64,000 bases of DNA, taken from positions 272,501-336,500 of the forward strand of contig NZ_KI421504.1 in assembly GCF_000473165.1 (NCBI RefSeq), given 5' to 3'. Made by a program: the position numbers and the translations under genes. A model generated the notes under the pieces. That model searched no databases and had not been told where the DNA came from. It worked only from the letters and a program-made list of their open reading frames with translations. Shown here one piece after another: positions 9,345 through 17,073 of the stretch (position 1 is its first letter; every line of letters starts with the position of its first letter). Origin of the DNA: Leisingera aquimarina DSM 24565. Its GTDB lineage: Bacteria; Pseudomonadota; Alphaproteobacteria; Rhodobacterales; Rhodobacteraceae.

Positions 9345-9638
9345 TCACTTGCCGATCCACGGCTTGAGCTTTCGTGACAAAAAATCGTTGGCAACTGCCA
9401 GCTCCCCGATCTTGGCATGCAATTCCTTGACCCGCTCTTCGCCGATCTCCGGGCCTTTCTTGCTGCCACGCTCGAACACACCCGACGCGCCTTCGAGCAG
9501 GGCCCGCTTCCATTGATGGATCATCGTCGTATGCATACCGAACCGGCTTGCCAACTCGGCCGCCGTCTCCTCGCCCTTCAGGGCCTCCAGCGCGACCTTC
9601 GCCTTGAACTCGGGCGCGTGCTGCTTGCGTTTCGACAT
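9345..9638 (-). CDS. IS3-family transposase OrfA
   Basis: A 97-residue protein with the IS3 OrfA HTH (PEFKAKVALEALKGEETAAE, MHTTMIHQWKRALLEGA) followed by a leucine-zipper-like segment (EERVKELHAKIGELAVANDF). It overlaps orfB, consistent with the programmed frameshift that makes the OrfAB transposase. OrfA itself looks intact. Confidence 0.85.
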   Translation of the reverse strand: MSKRKQHAPEFKAKVALEALKGEETAAELASRFGMHTTMIHQWKRALLEGASGVFERGSKKGPEIGEERVKELHAKIGELAVANDFLSRKLKPWIGK

Positions 9639-9734
9639 CTCTGATCTCCTTCTCGTCGAAGATCAGCAGACAGCAAATCGTAGCTTAGGTCAGTGTCCGA
9701 AATTCGGGGGGTAGCTCAGATCTGCGAGCATATC

Positions 9735-10452
9735 AGTTGCATATGACCGACACGGGCGTGACAGCCTCAAACGTTCAACACCCGCATTGTCGCTCTGCGT
9801 TTTTTTCTTCGGCATGACCTGCGGGCGTGAGGAGATGAAACGGTTCATGCAGTTCCGAACGCAGCCACGGAAGCTGCCTATCGTGTTCAGTGTTGAAGAA
9901 GTGTCCGATCTGCTGATGGCCGCGCCGGGACCGGGGCTCAAATACCGCGCGGCGCTCAGCATCTCCTATGGCGCCGGACTGCGGGCATCCGAGGTTTGCA
10001 ATCTCAAGGTCTCTGATATCGACAGCGACCGGATGCTGTTCCACGTCGATCAGGGCAAAGGCGGGAAAGATCGCAAGGTCATGCTGTCGCCTGGGTTGCT
10101 CAACTTGCTGCGCGACTATTGGCACGACGCGCGACCCGAAGGCTGGCTGTTCCCCGGCAAGCCGAAGATCAACCCGATTTCATAGCGGCAGCTGAACAGG
10201 GCGTTCACCTCGGCCAAGAACATGGCGGGCATCAAGAAGGCCGCCACGCTGCACACCCGGCGACACAGCTTCGCCACCCACCTGCTTGAGGCCAACACCG
10301 ATGTTCGGGTGATCCTGCTGCTCGGCCATGCCAAGCTGACAATCACCGCCCAATATACCCATGTCGCCACCAAGACGATCCGGGACACGGTCAGCCCCTA
10401 CGAGATGCTGGCCCGGTTGCAGGACCAGACGGTGAAGCGAAGCCTGGAATGA
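9735..10452 (+). pseudogene. Tyrosine recombinase remnant (IS91-associated type)
   Basis: The stretch from about residue LPIVFSVEEVSDLL to [19 protein letters not shown] matches a XerC/D-like recombinase: GAGLRASEVCNL carries the first catalytic Arg, [13 protein letters not shown] gives Hxx[16 protein letters not shown] gives the final His and Tyr. An in-frame TAG at 10183 splits it. A 7-T run near 9800 shifts the N-terminal frame (expected FNTRIVALRFFFGMT is out of register). It is directly followed by an IS91-type transposase, the usual partner of this recombinase. The 5' end was probably lost next to the IS3 element. Confidence 0.8.
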
Positions 10453-10875
10453 CCCGGCGCCGGGGTACCCCGCCGGAGGCTGGAGATCGCTGACATCTTC
10501 CGGAGATACCGCCCCGCGTGGCGGCGGGCCAATGCCGGACATGTCAGCCTGGCCCAACTCAAGGTGATGTCGGCGATAGAAGCCTGCCGCACGCAAGCGC
10601 TCGGCGGGCATGTGGCGGAATGCTCAAAGTGCGGCCACCAGCACATCGTTTACAATTCATGCAAGAACCGTCACTGCCCCAAATGCCAGGGACCCGCGGC
10701 GCGAGACTGGATGGCGGCGCAGGCCGAAGATCTTTTGCCAGTGGAATATTTCCACGTCGTCTTCACCCTGCCAGCCGGGATCTCCCGCATCGCCCACTGG
10801 AACAAGCAGGCGGTCTATGGCCTCTTGTTCCGCGCTTCTGCATACACCTTCAGACCATCGGCAGCGATGGTCTGA
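10449..10875 (+). pseudogene. Truncated IS91-family transposase (N-terminal zinc-binding part)
   Basis: From about 10474 the frame encodes LEIADIFRRYRPAWRRANAG and then the IS91 zinc-binding module, with C-x2-C pairs in CSKCGHQHIVYNSCKNRHC and CPKC. The sequence FHVVFTLPAG and YGLLFRASA follow, typical of the family. Homology stops abruptly at about 10835, where an inverted copy of the last 27 bases begins. The catalytic double-Tyr domain is absent and the start region is frameshifted. Confidence 0.8.
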
Positions 10876-10892
10876 AGGTGTATGCAGAAGCG
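10833..10892. repeat. Perfect palindrome, 27-bp arms with 6-bp loop
   Basis: Bases 10833-10859 are an exact reverse complement of 10866-10892, separated by GGCAGC. The left arm is the last readable part of the IS91 transposase; the right arm is its inverted copy. The structure marks the junction between the IS91 remnant and the retron region. Confidence 0.9.
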
Positions 10893-10972
10893 ATAGGTAG
10901 GCCATGTCTTTTGGCATTCTTTGTCTAACCGAAATTCCACAAATGCGGCTGCAACGGCTTAAGTCGAGCATT

Positions 10973-12646
10973 TCAAAGAGAAGCGAGCAGGTCGTTTACA
11001 TATCCTGATTTGACCGCCAAGAAAGGGATTGTCCGGTCATCATCATTTGGCCCTCTGACGATTACGCCAACGACCTTTCCCGATAATAGCACCGGACCAC
11101 TACTCATTCCCTCGTAAGTGCCCGACAGCAAGGCGATCACGTTGTCAGATGTGGCGGGGGTGCCGTCAAAGGTTTGCCGCGAGACCCCTGTTACTTCAGT
11201 GTCTCGGATCGTCAGAGACGTGCTGTCCAGATTTGAAGGATAGCCCGCAGCCTGCACCGCAGATCGGATGCCGAGCGCGCTAAATTCGGCTGACGATGCC
11301 ATTTGCAGAGTGGCAGCAGGATTGAATGCGGGCAACGGAGTTCGTAGCCGAATTAGCGCAAGGTCGTTGTGATCCTCGCGGGCTACCTCGTCCGCTTCCA
11401 TCGGGAATGCAGGGTTTTGTCGCGGGAAGATGCGCAGGTTTGGTCCGAGGCAATGCGCGCAAGTTACGAACAGGTTCTCGTCGACAGCGAAACAAGTGCC
11501 CACTGATCCGCCATCTGTGTCATTTTCGAGATACCAAACGGCTGCGTTGAGAACGTCGCTATCCTCGACCAGCGGAATCGAAATGTGTTGGCCCGAACAC
11601 AGTGCATTGAACCTTGCAGCTAGGCGGCGGAAGACCTGATCGGTATATCCTTTCACCTGCCGAATGAACTCAATTTTCCCTCGGACCACCCATTCGAAGT
11701 TCGTAGCCTCCTGTTCCGGTAACCGGCCTCTATCCGGACGCTTCTCGTTGAAATGCCGCGCCGATGCCGCGGCAAAGCCATTTAGCTCCCAGCCATGAAG
11801 CATCGCCCGGACGTCGCGAACAAATTTGCGCTTCACGTTGACTTTCTCATTCACAATCAGACCTGTGACTTCCTGTTGAAAGGCGAGGCCCAGCAGGCGC
11901 GTCTTTGTGTGGTTAATTCTAAATCCGTTGTCTTCAATCATCTGCTGAAAGGTGTCGGATAGAATAAACTCTTCGTGGCTGTCGGGGTTTGCAAAACGTC
12001 CTATTGGGGCAGGAAAGGTCCTGCGATTGGAGGAAATCGTGATGTCATCGGCGTATCGCGTGTAGGTGCATCCAAGTTGCCTGCAAAATCGAGCCAACTC
12101 AGCATCGAGTTTGTCTGAAACAATATTCGCAAGTATTGGCGATAGCGCGGCGCCCGGCATCAGGACATGTGTTGTTCGGAGGGCGCCGTCGACCTCCTTT
12201 TCAGTTTGAAAACAAGAGATGTGTGCGATGAACTGGGCAATCTCTTCTGGGTAGCCATACGGCGGGGCCATCAATCGCCCGCGAACTCGTCCGAAGTGAA
12301 TGGTTTCGAAGTAGTCTTCGAGGTCAATGTTCAAAACCCAGCGCTTACCGACATGCTGTCGGGCATTACTCACGATGCTGCGTTGTTGCCCGCTGACAAA
12401 CCCATGCACGTGAGCACGAGGACGATAGTCGCCTTCAAGTAGCCGAAGGATGTCGCGCTGCAACTTGAGAAGCGCAATACTAGGTGCGCAAATGCGACGT
12501 GTTCCACCGCTCTTCTTCGGGATGGTGAATTCTTTGTATCTTGCACCTGGAGCAAGCCCATATGCGATGTAGACCATTTTCCGACGGTAGTCTCGACCGA
12601 GCGCAAAAGCGATTTGTCTAAGGTTAGCAAATGACTTTAGTGACAT
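10973..12646 (-). CDS. Retron-type reverse transcriptase fused to a trypsin-like serine protease
   Basis: A 557-residue protein. Residues 1-340 are a retron-type RT: fingers motif FTIPKKSGGTRRICAPS, region X NARQH (94-98, the retron NAxxH motif), NIDLEDYF with metal-binding D108, catalytic YADD (198-201) and the retron VTG motif (260-262). Residues 365-557 are a trypsin-like protease with a complete triad: H398 (VTCAHC), D428 (HNDLALI), S515 (GMSSGP). RT-protease fusions are known among predicted defence retrons, where the RT makes msDNA and the partner domain acts as effector; protease targets are generally unknown. A structured RNA lies 4 nt upstream of the start. Base composition is lower in GC than the neighbours, suggesting transfer. 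Confidence 0.9.
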   Translation of the reverse strand: MSLKSFANLRQIAFALGRDYRRKMVYIAYGLAPGARYKEFTIPKKSGGTRRICAPSIALLKLQRDILRLLEGDYRPRAHVHGFVSGQQRSIVSNARQHVGKRWVLNIDLEDYFETIHFGRVRGRLMAPPYGYPEEIAQFIAHISCFQTEKEVDGALRTTHVLMPGAALSPILANIVSDKLDAELARFCRQLGCTYTRYADDITISSNRRTFPAPIGRFANPDSHEEFILSDTFQQMIEDNGFRINHTKTRLLGLAFQQEVTGLIVNEKVNVKRKFVRDVRAMLHGWELNGFAAASARHFNEKRPDRGRLPEQEATNFEWVVRGKIEFIRQVKGYTDQVFRRLAARFNALCSGQHISIPLVEDSDVLNAAVWYLENDTDGGSVGTCFAVDENLFVTCAHCLGPNLRIFPRQNPAFPMEADEVAREDHNDLALIRLRTPLPAFNPAATLQMASSAEFSALGIRSAVQAAGYPSNLDSTSLTIRDTEVTGVSRQTFDGTPATSDNVIALLSGTYEGMSSGPVLLSGKVVGVIVRGPNDDDRTIPFLAVKSGYVNDLLASL

Positions 12647-12650
12647 GGGT

Positions 12651-12794
12651 GCATCAACGACCTACAATCTCGCATTCCCAACGTCGCGGGAATTTCGCAA
12701 TTCCGTAACAGCATGTAGCGGGGCGAGTTGAAAGTAACCTTCTCGCAGGTGTCGCAGGTAACACAACACTTGGTTGATTGCAGGCCGCCGATGC
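12651..12794 (-). ncRNA. Predicted retron msr-msd noncoding RNA
   Basis: Minus-strand bases 12794-12776 (GCATCGGCGGCCTGCAATC) pair along all 19 positions with 12669-12651 (GATTGTAGGTCGTTGATGC): 15 Watson-Crick and 4 G-U pairs, no mismatch. The wobbles are G-U only on the minus strand, so the helix belongs to an RNA transcribed with the RT gene. It matches the a1/a2 stem that closes retron RNAs and ends 4 nt before the RT start. Inside are smaller stems (GGAATT-GCGA-AATTCC; AACC...GGTT; a GTGTT/GACAC hairpin) and a tandem ACCTGCGA repeat. I could not assign the branching guanosine with confidence: there is no TAGC directly after a1. Confidence 0.72.
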
Positions 12795-13209
12795 TTCGTA
12801 CTCTGTACGTTTTCAGATGATTTTCTGCAACTATGGAAAGCTCACGTTTTCTCCAATGCTGCCGTTCGTTCAAACCGCAGCGAAAGCCTGCTTCCCGCCC
12901 GACCTACCCAATAAAAGAGCTAGGGGACGTCGTCCCCACGCGCCTGCAATACAATTAGACATGGCGGTGTCCTCGGCTGACGCTTGCGGGCCGCACCAAC
13001 CCCATCGAATTGCATTGTACTTGCTATCCCCAACCCTCGCCGGGAGCAGGTTTTAGAGACGAGCGCCCTGAAGGGCTTCGTTCAAAACCAGTTTTGAAAG
13101 AGGGAAATATGTGCAGCGTCATCACAGGGCCGAAGGCAAAGCTATGCGGCGCAAAGGCAATGTTCTGTCGCAAAAGGCAGAACTATGTATCGCCTCATAA
13201 CAGAAGAAG
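12795..13209. other. Non-coding stretch between retron RNA and tRNA-Arg
   Basis: No convincing gene. A small perfect hairpin (CGTAC-TCT-GTACG, 12797-12809) sits two bases outside the retron stem and could be part of the RNA or its promoter region. Other small dyads are GGGGACG-T-CGTCCCC (12923-12937), TTCAAAAC-CA-GTTTTGAA (13081-13098) and GTTCTG...CAGAAC (13162-13183), the last a possible processing or termination element just beyond the tRNA. Confidence 0.5.
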
Positions 13210-13286
13210 TGGCGGACCGAGGAGGATTCGAACCCCCGACCCCTTGATTCGTAGTCAAGTACTCTATCCAGCTGAGCTATCGGTCC
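13210..13286 (-). tRNA. tRNA-Arg (anticodon ACG)
   Basis: A 77-nt cloverleaf with encoded CCA. The acceptor stem is GGACCGA / TCGGTCC, the D-arm AGCTCAGCTGGATAGAGT, the anticodon arm CTTGA-CTACGAA-TCAAG, and the T-arm carries GGTTCGAATCC. The anticodon is ACG, read as inosine at the first position in bacteria. It borders the mobile patch 8.3-13 kb, as tRNA genes often do. Confidence 0.95.
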
Positions 13287-13511
13287 ACTGCGGCGGATGT
13301 AATCGCAGCTTCGCACAGGCGCAACCCCAAAAGAGATCTCAGCCCGTATTTCTTGCCTGTCTTTCCCGCCAAAGCGCACAGGCCGGTTGAGCGCTGCCAG
13401 CTTCTGCAACCCCAGCCCGGCTAAATGTGGTATAAGGCAAATGCTGACGGTCTTCCCACCGCGCTTGAGCCAGGGAAAGCAACACTTAGAAACGGAAAAA
13501 GGGGACAGAAA

Positions 13512-14162
13512 ATGCCGGACCGGCAGTCCGCAGAGTTTCAGCTCAGGCCGCTGGAATCAGAAGACCTCGCCACAATGGCCGGCTGGTTTCAGAATGTGTC
13601 CGATCTGGCCTGTTTTGACCGCGCTGCCCGGTCCCCCCTTAACCTGCCTGCCATCGAACAGGCCTGGAGCCCCCCTGCCGGTACTGTGCCGAATACCAGC
13701 AAATGCTGGTTTTCAATTGTTACTAAAACCAATGCACTGTGCGGTATTGCCGGCCTGGAAAACATCTCCATGGTCAACCGGGACGCCATCATTGCGCTTT
13801 TCATTGAGCAGTCCAGACGCCGGCAGGGTATCGGGATCCGGTCGCTTGCGCTGCTTCTGGACTTTGCATTCCGCCAGATCGGGCTAAATCGCATTACATC
13901 ATATTACCGTGCCGACAACACCCGCAGCGAGGAACTCACCACGCGCGCAGGCTTCGCAACCGAAGGCAGGATGCGAGAAGCCTGGTATGCAGAAGGGCGG
14001 TACTTCGACATGATCACAGTGGGCCTCCTCAGGGAGGAATGGGAGGCCAGCCGCGGGGTCCTCGCACAGGAGCTTGACGTCTGTGTGAAGGCAAGCTTCC
14101 ACGGCGCGGAGATTACAGGCTGGGCCTGGCCTCCAGGCCCGGCAGATCCGCCCGCAGGCTGA
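13512..14162 (+). CDS. GNAT-family N-acetyltransferase (RimJ/RimL type)
   Basis: A 216-residue protein with the acetyl-CoA binding motif around QSRRRQGIGIRSLALLLDFA and the RimJ/RimL-like stretch NRITSYYRADNTRSEELTTRAGFATEGRMREAWYAEGRYFDMITVGLLREEW. The start MPDRQSAEF follows a purine-rich GGGGACAG. The last 30 residues (after about residue 185) are not part of the fold and are rich in Gly/Pro. The substrate is unknown. It is followed after 71 bp by the cyclase gene on the same strand. Confidence 0.8.
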   Translation: MPDRQSAEFQLRPLESEDLATMAGWFQNVSDLACFDRAARSPLNLPAIEQAWSPPAGTVPNTSKCWFSIVTKTNALCGIAGLENISMVNRDAIIALFIEQSRRRQGIGIRSLALLLDFAFRQIGLNRITSYYRADNTRSEELTTRAGFATEGRMREAWYAEGRYFDMITVGLLREEWEASRGVLAQELDVCVKASFHGAEITGWAWPPGPADPPAG

Positions 14163-14233
14163 CCGACAGAGCATAAGGGCAGAACCGGCTTCTCCGGCAG
14201 TTCTTGCCGACACTCACAGGAGGAGGACAGCTT

Positions 14234-16006
14234 GTGAGCGGCCAAAGTAAAAAAACAACGGTCCGGCGCCAGCTTGGAGCAGTGCTTTTTGCCGATGTCG
14301 TCGGCTATGCCCGGCTTATGGGCAACGACGAGATCGACACATACAGCGCACTAAAGTCCCTGCTGGAACAGCTGGAAACAGCATGCAATGCGCATGACGG
14401 TCAGGTGGTTGCAGTTCGCGGCGACGGGGTTCTAGCCTTGTTTGAAACAGCGACAAACGCGGTAAAGTTCGGTGTCGAACTGCACCGCATTGCAGAGCAA
14501 AACAACAGCGCACGGCCAGAAGACCAGCAGCTTCGGTTTCGCGCCGGTGTGCATATGGGCGAAATCCTGATTGATGACCGGGGCATTCACGGCGACAATG
14601 TCAATATTGCCGCCCGGCTGCAGGAGATTGCCGAACCGGGCCGGGTTTTTGTCAGCGGTTCGGTTTATGAGCAAATCCGCAACCGGTTGCGCTTCGGCTT
14701 TGAATTTCTTGGCCCGCAGCGCCTTAAGAATATCGCGGAACCGGTGCCATCTTATTGTGTCCGCAGCGAGGTCGCCGGAGCAGCCATGGCCGCCACCCGG
14801 CGTCCTCCGGAAGCTCAGCCAGCAGGCTGTCCTCCACCCGGCATACCATCGGTAGCCGTGCTGCCATTTGCCAGCCTGAGCGGCGACCAGTCCGACAGCT
14901 GGTTTGCGGACGGACTGACAGAAGACATCATCCTGAACCTGTCTAAGTTCAAGAACCTCTTTGTCATAGCCCGCAACTCGGCCTTTTTCTTCAAGACCCG
15001 TTCGATGCCCCCTCAGGAAGCCGCGCGCGAGTTAGGGGTACGCTACGTCGCGCGCGGCAGCGTCCGCCGGGCCGGAGCACGGGTACGGATCGCCATAGAA
15101 TTGATTGACGCGGATTCGGGGCGAACGATCTGGGGCGAGCGCTATGACCGGAACATCGACGATATTTTTGCCATACAAGACGAGGTAACCGATGCAATCG
15201 TGGCGGCAACGGCCGTTCTGATCGAAGCCCAGGAACGCAAACGGATGGCGCAGGCAGCACCGTCTGACCTCGCCGCCTATGGCTTTGTTCTGCGCGGGCA
15301 GCAGTTTATTTTCCGCTACACCAGGCAGGATAACCGCGAAGCCCAAACCCTGTACGAACGGGCCCTTGCGCGGGACCAGGATTATGCCCGGGCCTCGGCC
15401 GCGATTTCACGCACCCTGAACATTGATTGGCGCTATTCCTGGGCCAAAGACGCCGAACACGCGTTGGACACGGCTCTGTCTTATGCCCAAAAAGCGGTGG
15501 AGCTCGACCCGACCGATGCCCGCGGTTTCGGCGAGCTGGGCTTTGTGCATCTTTACCGTAAAGAGCATGACGCGGCGATTGGCGCCTACCGGCGCGCCCT
15601 TGCGCTTAATCCGAACGATGCCGACCTTCTGTCGGACTATGCTGATGCACTGGCCCATTCCGGCGACAATGAAACAGCCATCGAAAGCCTGCAGCAGGCA
15701 ATGCGGCTGAACCCCTATTTTCCCGATCAATACCTCTGGCACCTGGGCGGCGCCTACTACAACCTCAAGCACTATGAGGCAGTCATCGAAACGCTCACCA
15801 AGATGAACAACCCGACCGAGGGACAGCGGATGCTGGCCGCCAGCTATGCACAGATGGGCAAGATGGAACTGGCCCGGGACATGGCCGCCCGGCACCGCGA
15901 AGCACATCCGAATTTCTCACTGAAACGCTGGACCGAAGTGCAGCCCGACCGGCTGGAAGAAGACACCCAGCATTTTGTCGAAGGTCTGAAGAAAGCCGGT
16001 TTCTAA
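14234..16006 (+). CDS. Class III adenylate/guanylate cyclase with TolB-like and TPR domains
   Basis: A 590-residue protein from a GTG at 14234, chosen because AGGAGGACAG lies directly before it; an ATG at 14204 has no such site. Residues 15-180 form a class III cyclase catalytic domain: LGAVLFADVVGYARLMG with the first metal Asp, RGDGVLALFE with the second, and GIHGDNVNIAARLQEIA. Residues about 210-340 match the region found after cyclase domains in many alphaproteobacteria (VAVLPFASLSGD, FADGLTEDIILNLSK, GVRYVARGSVRRAG). The remainder is TPR repeats (AQKAVELDPTDARGFGELGF, YRRALALNPNDADLLSDYAD). No membrane segment is visible. It probably makes cAMP in response to an unknown partner bound by the TPRs. 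Confidence 0.88.
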   Translation: MSGQSKKTTVRRQLGAVLFADVVGYARLMGNDEIDTYSALKSLLEQLETACNAHDGQVVAVRGDGVLALFETATNAVKFGVELHRIAEQNNSARPEDQQLRFRAGVHMGEILIDDRGIHGDNVNIAARLQEIAEPGRVFVSGSVYEQIRNRLRFGFEFLGPQRLKNIAEPVPSYCVRSEVAGAAMAATRRPPEAQPAGCPPPGIPSVAVLPFASLSGDQSDSWFADGLTEDIILNLSKFKNLFVIARNSAFFFKTRSMPPQEAARELGVRYVARGSVRRAGARVRIAIELIDADSGRTIWGERYDRNIDDIFAIQDEVTDAIVAATAVLIEAQERKRMAQAAPSDLAAYGFVLRGQQFIFRYTRQDNREAQTLYERALARDQDYARASAAISRTLNIDWRYSWAKDAEHALDTALSYAQKAVELDPTDARGFGELGFVHLYRKEHDAAIGAYRRALALNPNDADLLSDYADALAHSGDNETAIESLQQAMRLNPYFPDQYLWHLGGAYYNLKHYEAVIETLTKMNNPTEGQRMLAASYAQMGKMELARDMAARHREAHPNFSLKRWTEVQPDRLEEDTQHFVEGLKKAGF

Positions 16007-16080
16007 AAGGCCAGCGCCCAGGATAGGGACACCAACCCTTTCTTATTAAGCCGCAGCAAACCTCTGCCAGATACTCAGGC

Positions 16081-16926
16081 TCAGTCGCCGGTTCCGCGTG
16101 CTTTCGCTCCGCTCACCTTGGCGCCGCTGACTTTGGCACCACTGACCTTGGCGCCGCTGACTTTGGCGCCACTGACCTTGGCGCCGCTGACCGAAGGTCC
16201 GCCGTCACCGAAATAGACATCCAGCAGCACTTGTTCCAGCATGCCGGTCATCACATCCATCCGGATCGAGTAATCGGCCTTATCATAATCCCAGACCCGG
16301 ATGTCGTTTGCGATCTGATACTCTGCCGAGGCAACCCCGGTCACGGAAGGGTTCAGCGGTGCCCGGGAAACCTGAACCTGACCGGCAGGCGTTTCTGGAC
16401 CCGTCGCACTGTCACCGTCACCATGCACAAGGAAAATCACCGGCTCCGGCAACTCAAAGTAGGTTCCTTCGTAGGAAAACCCGTAGATACGAGCAAGATT
16501 CGCATCATCGCTTAGCTGATCGCCAAGCAGGTTGTTTCTGCCCCGGCCTTTCTGCCGCCGTTTTCCCGCCCTGGAATAGTCCTGCTGCCCAGCGTCATAA
16601 TCGCCGACCTGCTTCCACAAACCTTGCCGGGAACCGTGAGCAACCTCAAGTATAGTGCCTTGGGGAAATTGGCGCTGATGAATCCAAGGGTTGTTACTTC
16701 CCGATCCAACTTCATAGAGGCCATTTTCGGCCTTGTCATTCTGAGCCATAACCAGAACTTTGTCATCTGGCACAACAGTTTCGCCGTTTACTTTGGCACC
16801 TTCCAATTTCGGCATATTGCCAACCGTGCCAACAGCAGCCCCCGCAAATTTGGGGACTATTTTCATGTCGTCGATCAAACGCCCAAATAACAACACTTCA
16901 GAAAAACTCAGCAAAGACTCGGCCAC
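16081..16926 (-). CDS. Hypothetical protein with tail-fibre-like N-terminal domain and C-terminal SGAK repeats
   Basis: 281 residues from a GTG at 16926, eight bases after AGGAG; the frame is open three codons further. Residues about 25-100 (LEGAKVNGETVVPDDKVLVM, ENGLYEVGSG) resemble the 'GDRVLVKNQTAPAENGIYVV' module seen in phage tail and surface proteins. The C-terminus is six consecutive SGAK units (VSGAKVSGAK...) ending ARGTGD. No signal peptide is apparent. It is the last gene of the minus-strand run containing YcaO, TfuA and a metalloprotease, 138 bp after the protease stop. Possible roles are a substrate of the modification enzymes or a surface protein; neither is shown. Confidence 0.6.
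   Translation of the reverse strand: MAESLLSFSEVLLFGRLIDDMKIVPKFAGAAVGTVGNMPKLEGAKVNGETVVPDDKVLVMAQNDKAENGLYEVGSGSNNPWIHQRQFPQGTILEVAHGSRQGLWKQVGDYDAGQQDYSRAGKRRQKGRGRNNLLGDQLSDDANLARIYGFSYEGTYFELPEPVIFLVHGDGDSATGPETPAGQVQVSRAPLNPSVTGVASAEYQIANDIRVWDYDKADYSIRMDVMTGMLEQVLLDVYFGDGGPSVSGAKVSGAKVSGAKVSGAKVSGAKVSGAKARGTGD
16102..16195. repeat. 15/30-bp tandem repeat encoding SGAKV units
   Basis: Tandem units alternate between GCTGACTTTGGCRCC and ACTGACCTTGGCGCC, giving a 15-bp period with a 30-bp higher period. They encode the six SGAK repeats. Length variation between strains is expected for such arrays. Confidence 0.85.
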
Positions 16927-17073
16927 TGTACACACTCCTGTGGCTATGAAAACAACTCAGGATGACAATTCAAAAAAGACAGGTCTGGAATTCCTGCAGG
17001 TTCTGATGCCTTGAATGTCCCCCTGAGGGGTAAAATAGCACAAAAAGAATAGAAATTGTAGACAATCGGCCTT

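Larger units (their letters stand above)
8406..9718 (-). mobile_element. IS3-family insertion sequence (inactivated)
   Basis: A 1313-bp element. Imperfect terminal inverted repeats begin TGAGCTACTCCCC at 8406 and TGAGCTACCCCCC (minus strand) at 9718, each followed inward by GGACA. It encodes orfA and orfB on the minus strand in the overlapping arrangement of the IS3 family. OrfB is frameshifted by a 40-bp insertion. The bases flanking the two ends do not form an obvious target duplication, which suggests an old insertion or later rearrangement. The TGAGCTACT motif is repeated 40 bp inside the left end. Confidence 0.85.

Noticed and set aside
8406-9718. Target-site duplication for the first IS3 element
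   Set aside because: The bases just outside the two ends (ACG and GAT) do not match, so no duplication can be claimed.
10657-10971. Minus-strand frame over the IS91 remnant and palindrome
   Set aside because: Antisense to the transposase fragment; the palindrome duplicates part of its sequence artificially.
12795-13286. Attachment repeat linking the retron patch to tRNA-Arg
   Set aside because: I looked for a second copy of the tRNA-Arg 3' end near 8-13 kb and saw none, so site-specific integration at this tRNA is not supported.
16102-16195. Possible CRISPR-like array from regular repeats
   Set aside because: The 15-bp units are contiguous with no unique spacers and lie in frame within a coding region. 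No cas genes occur in the window.
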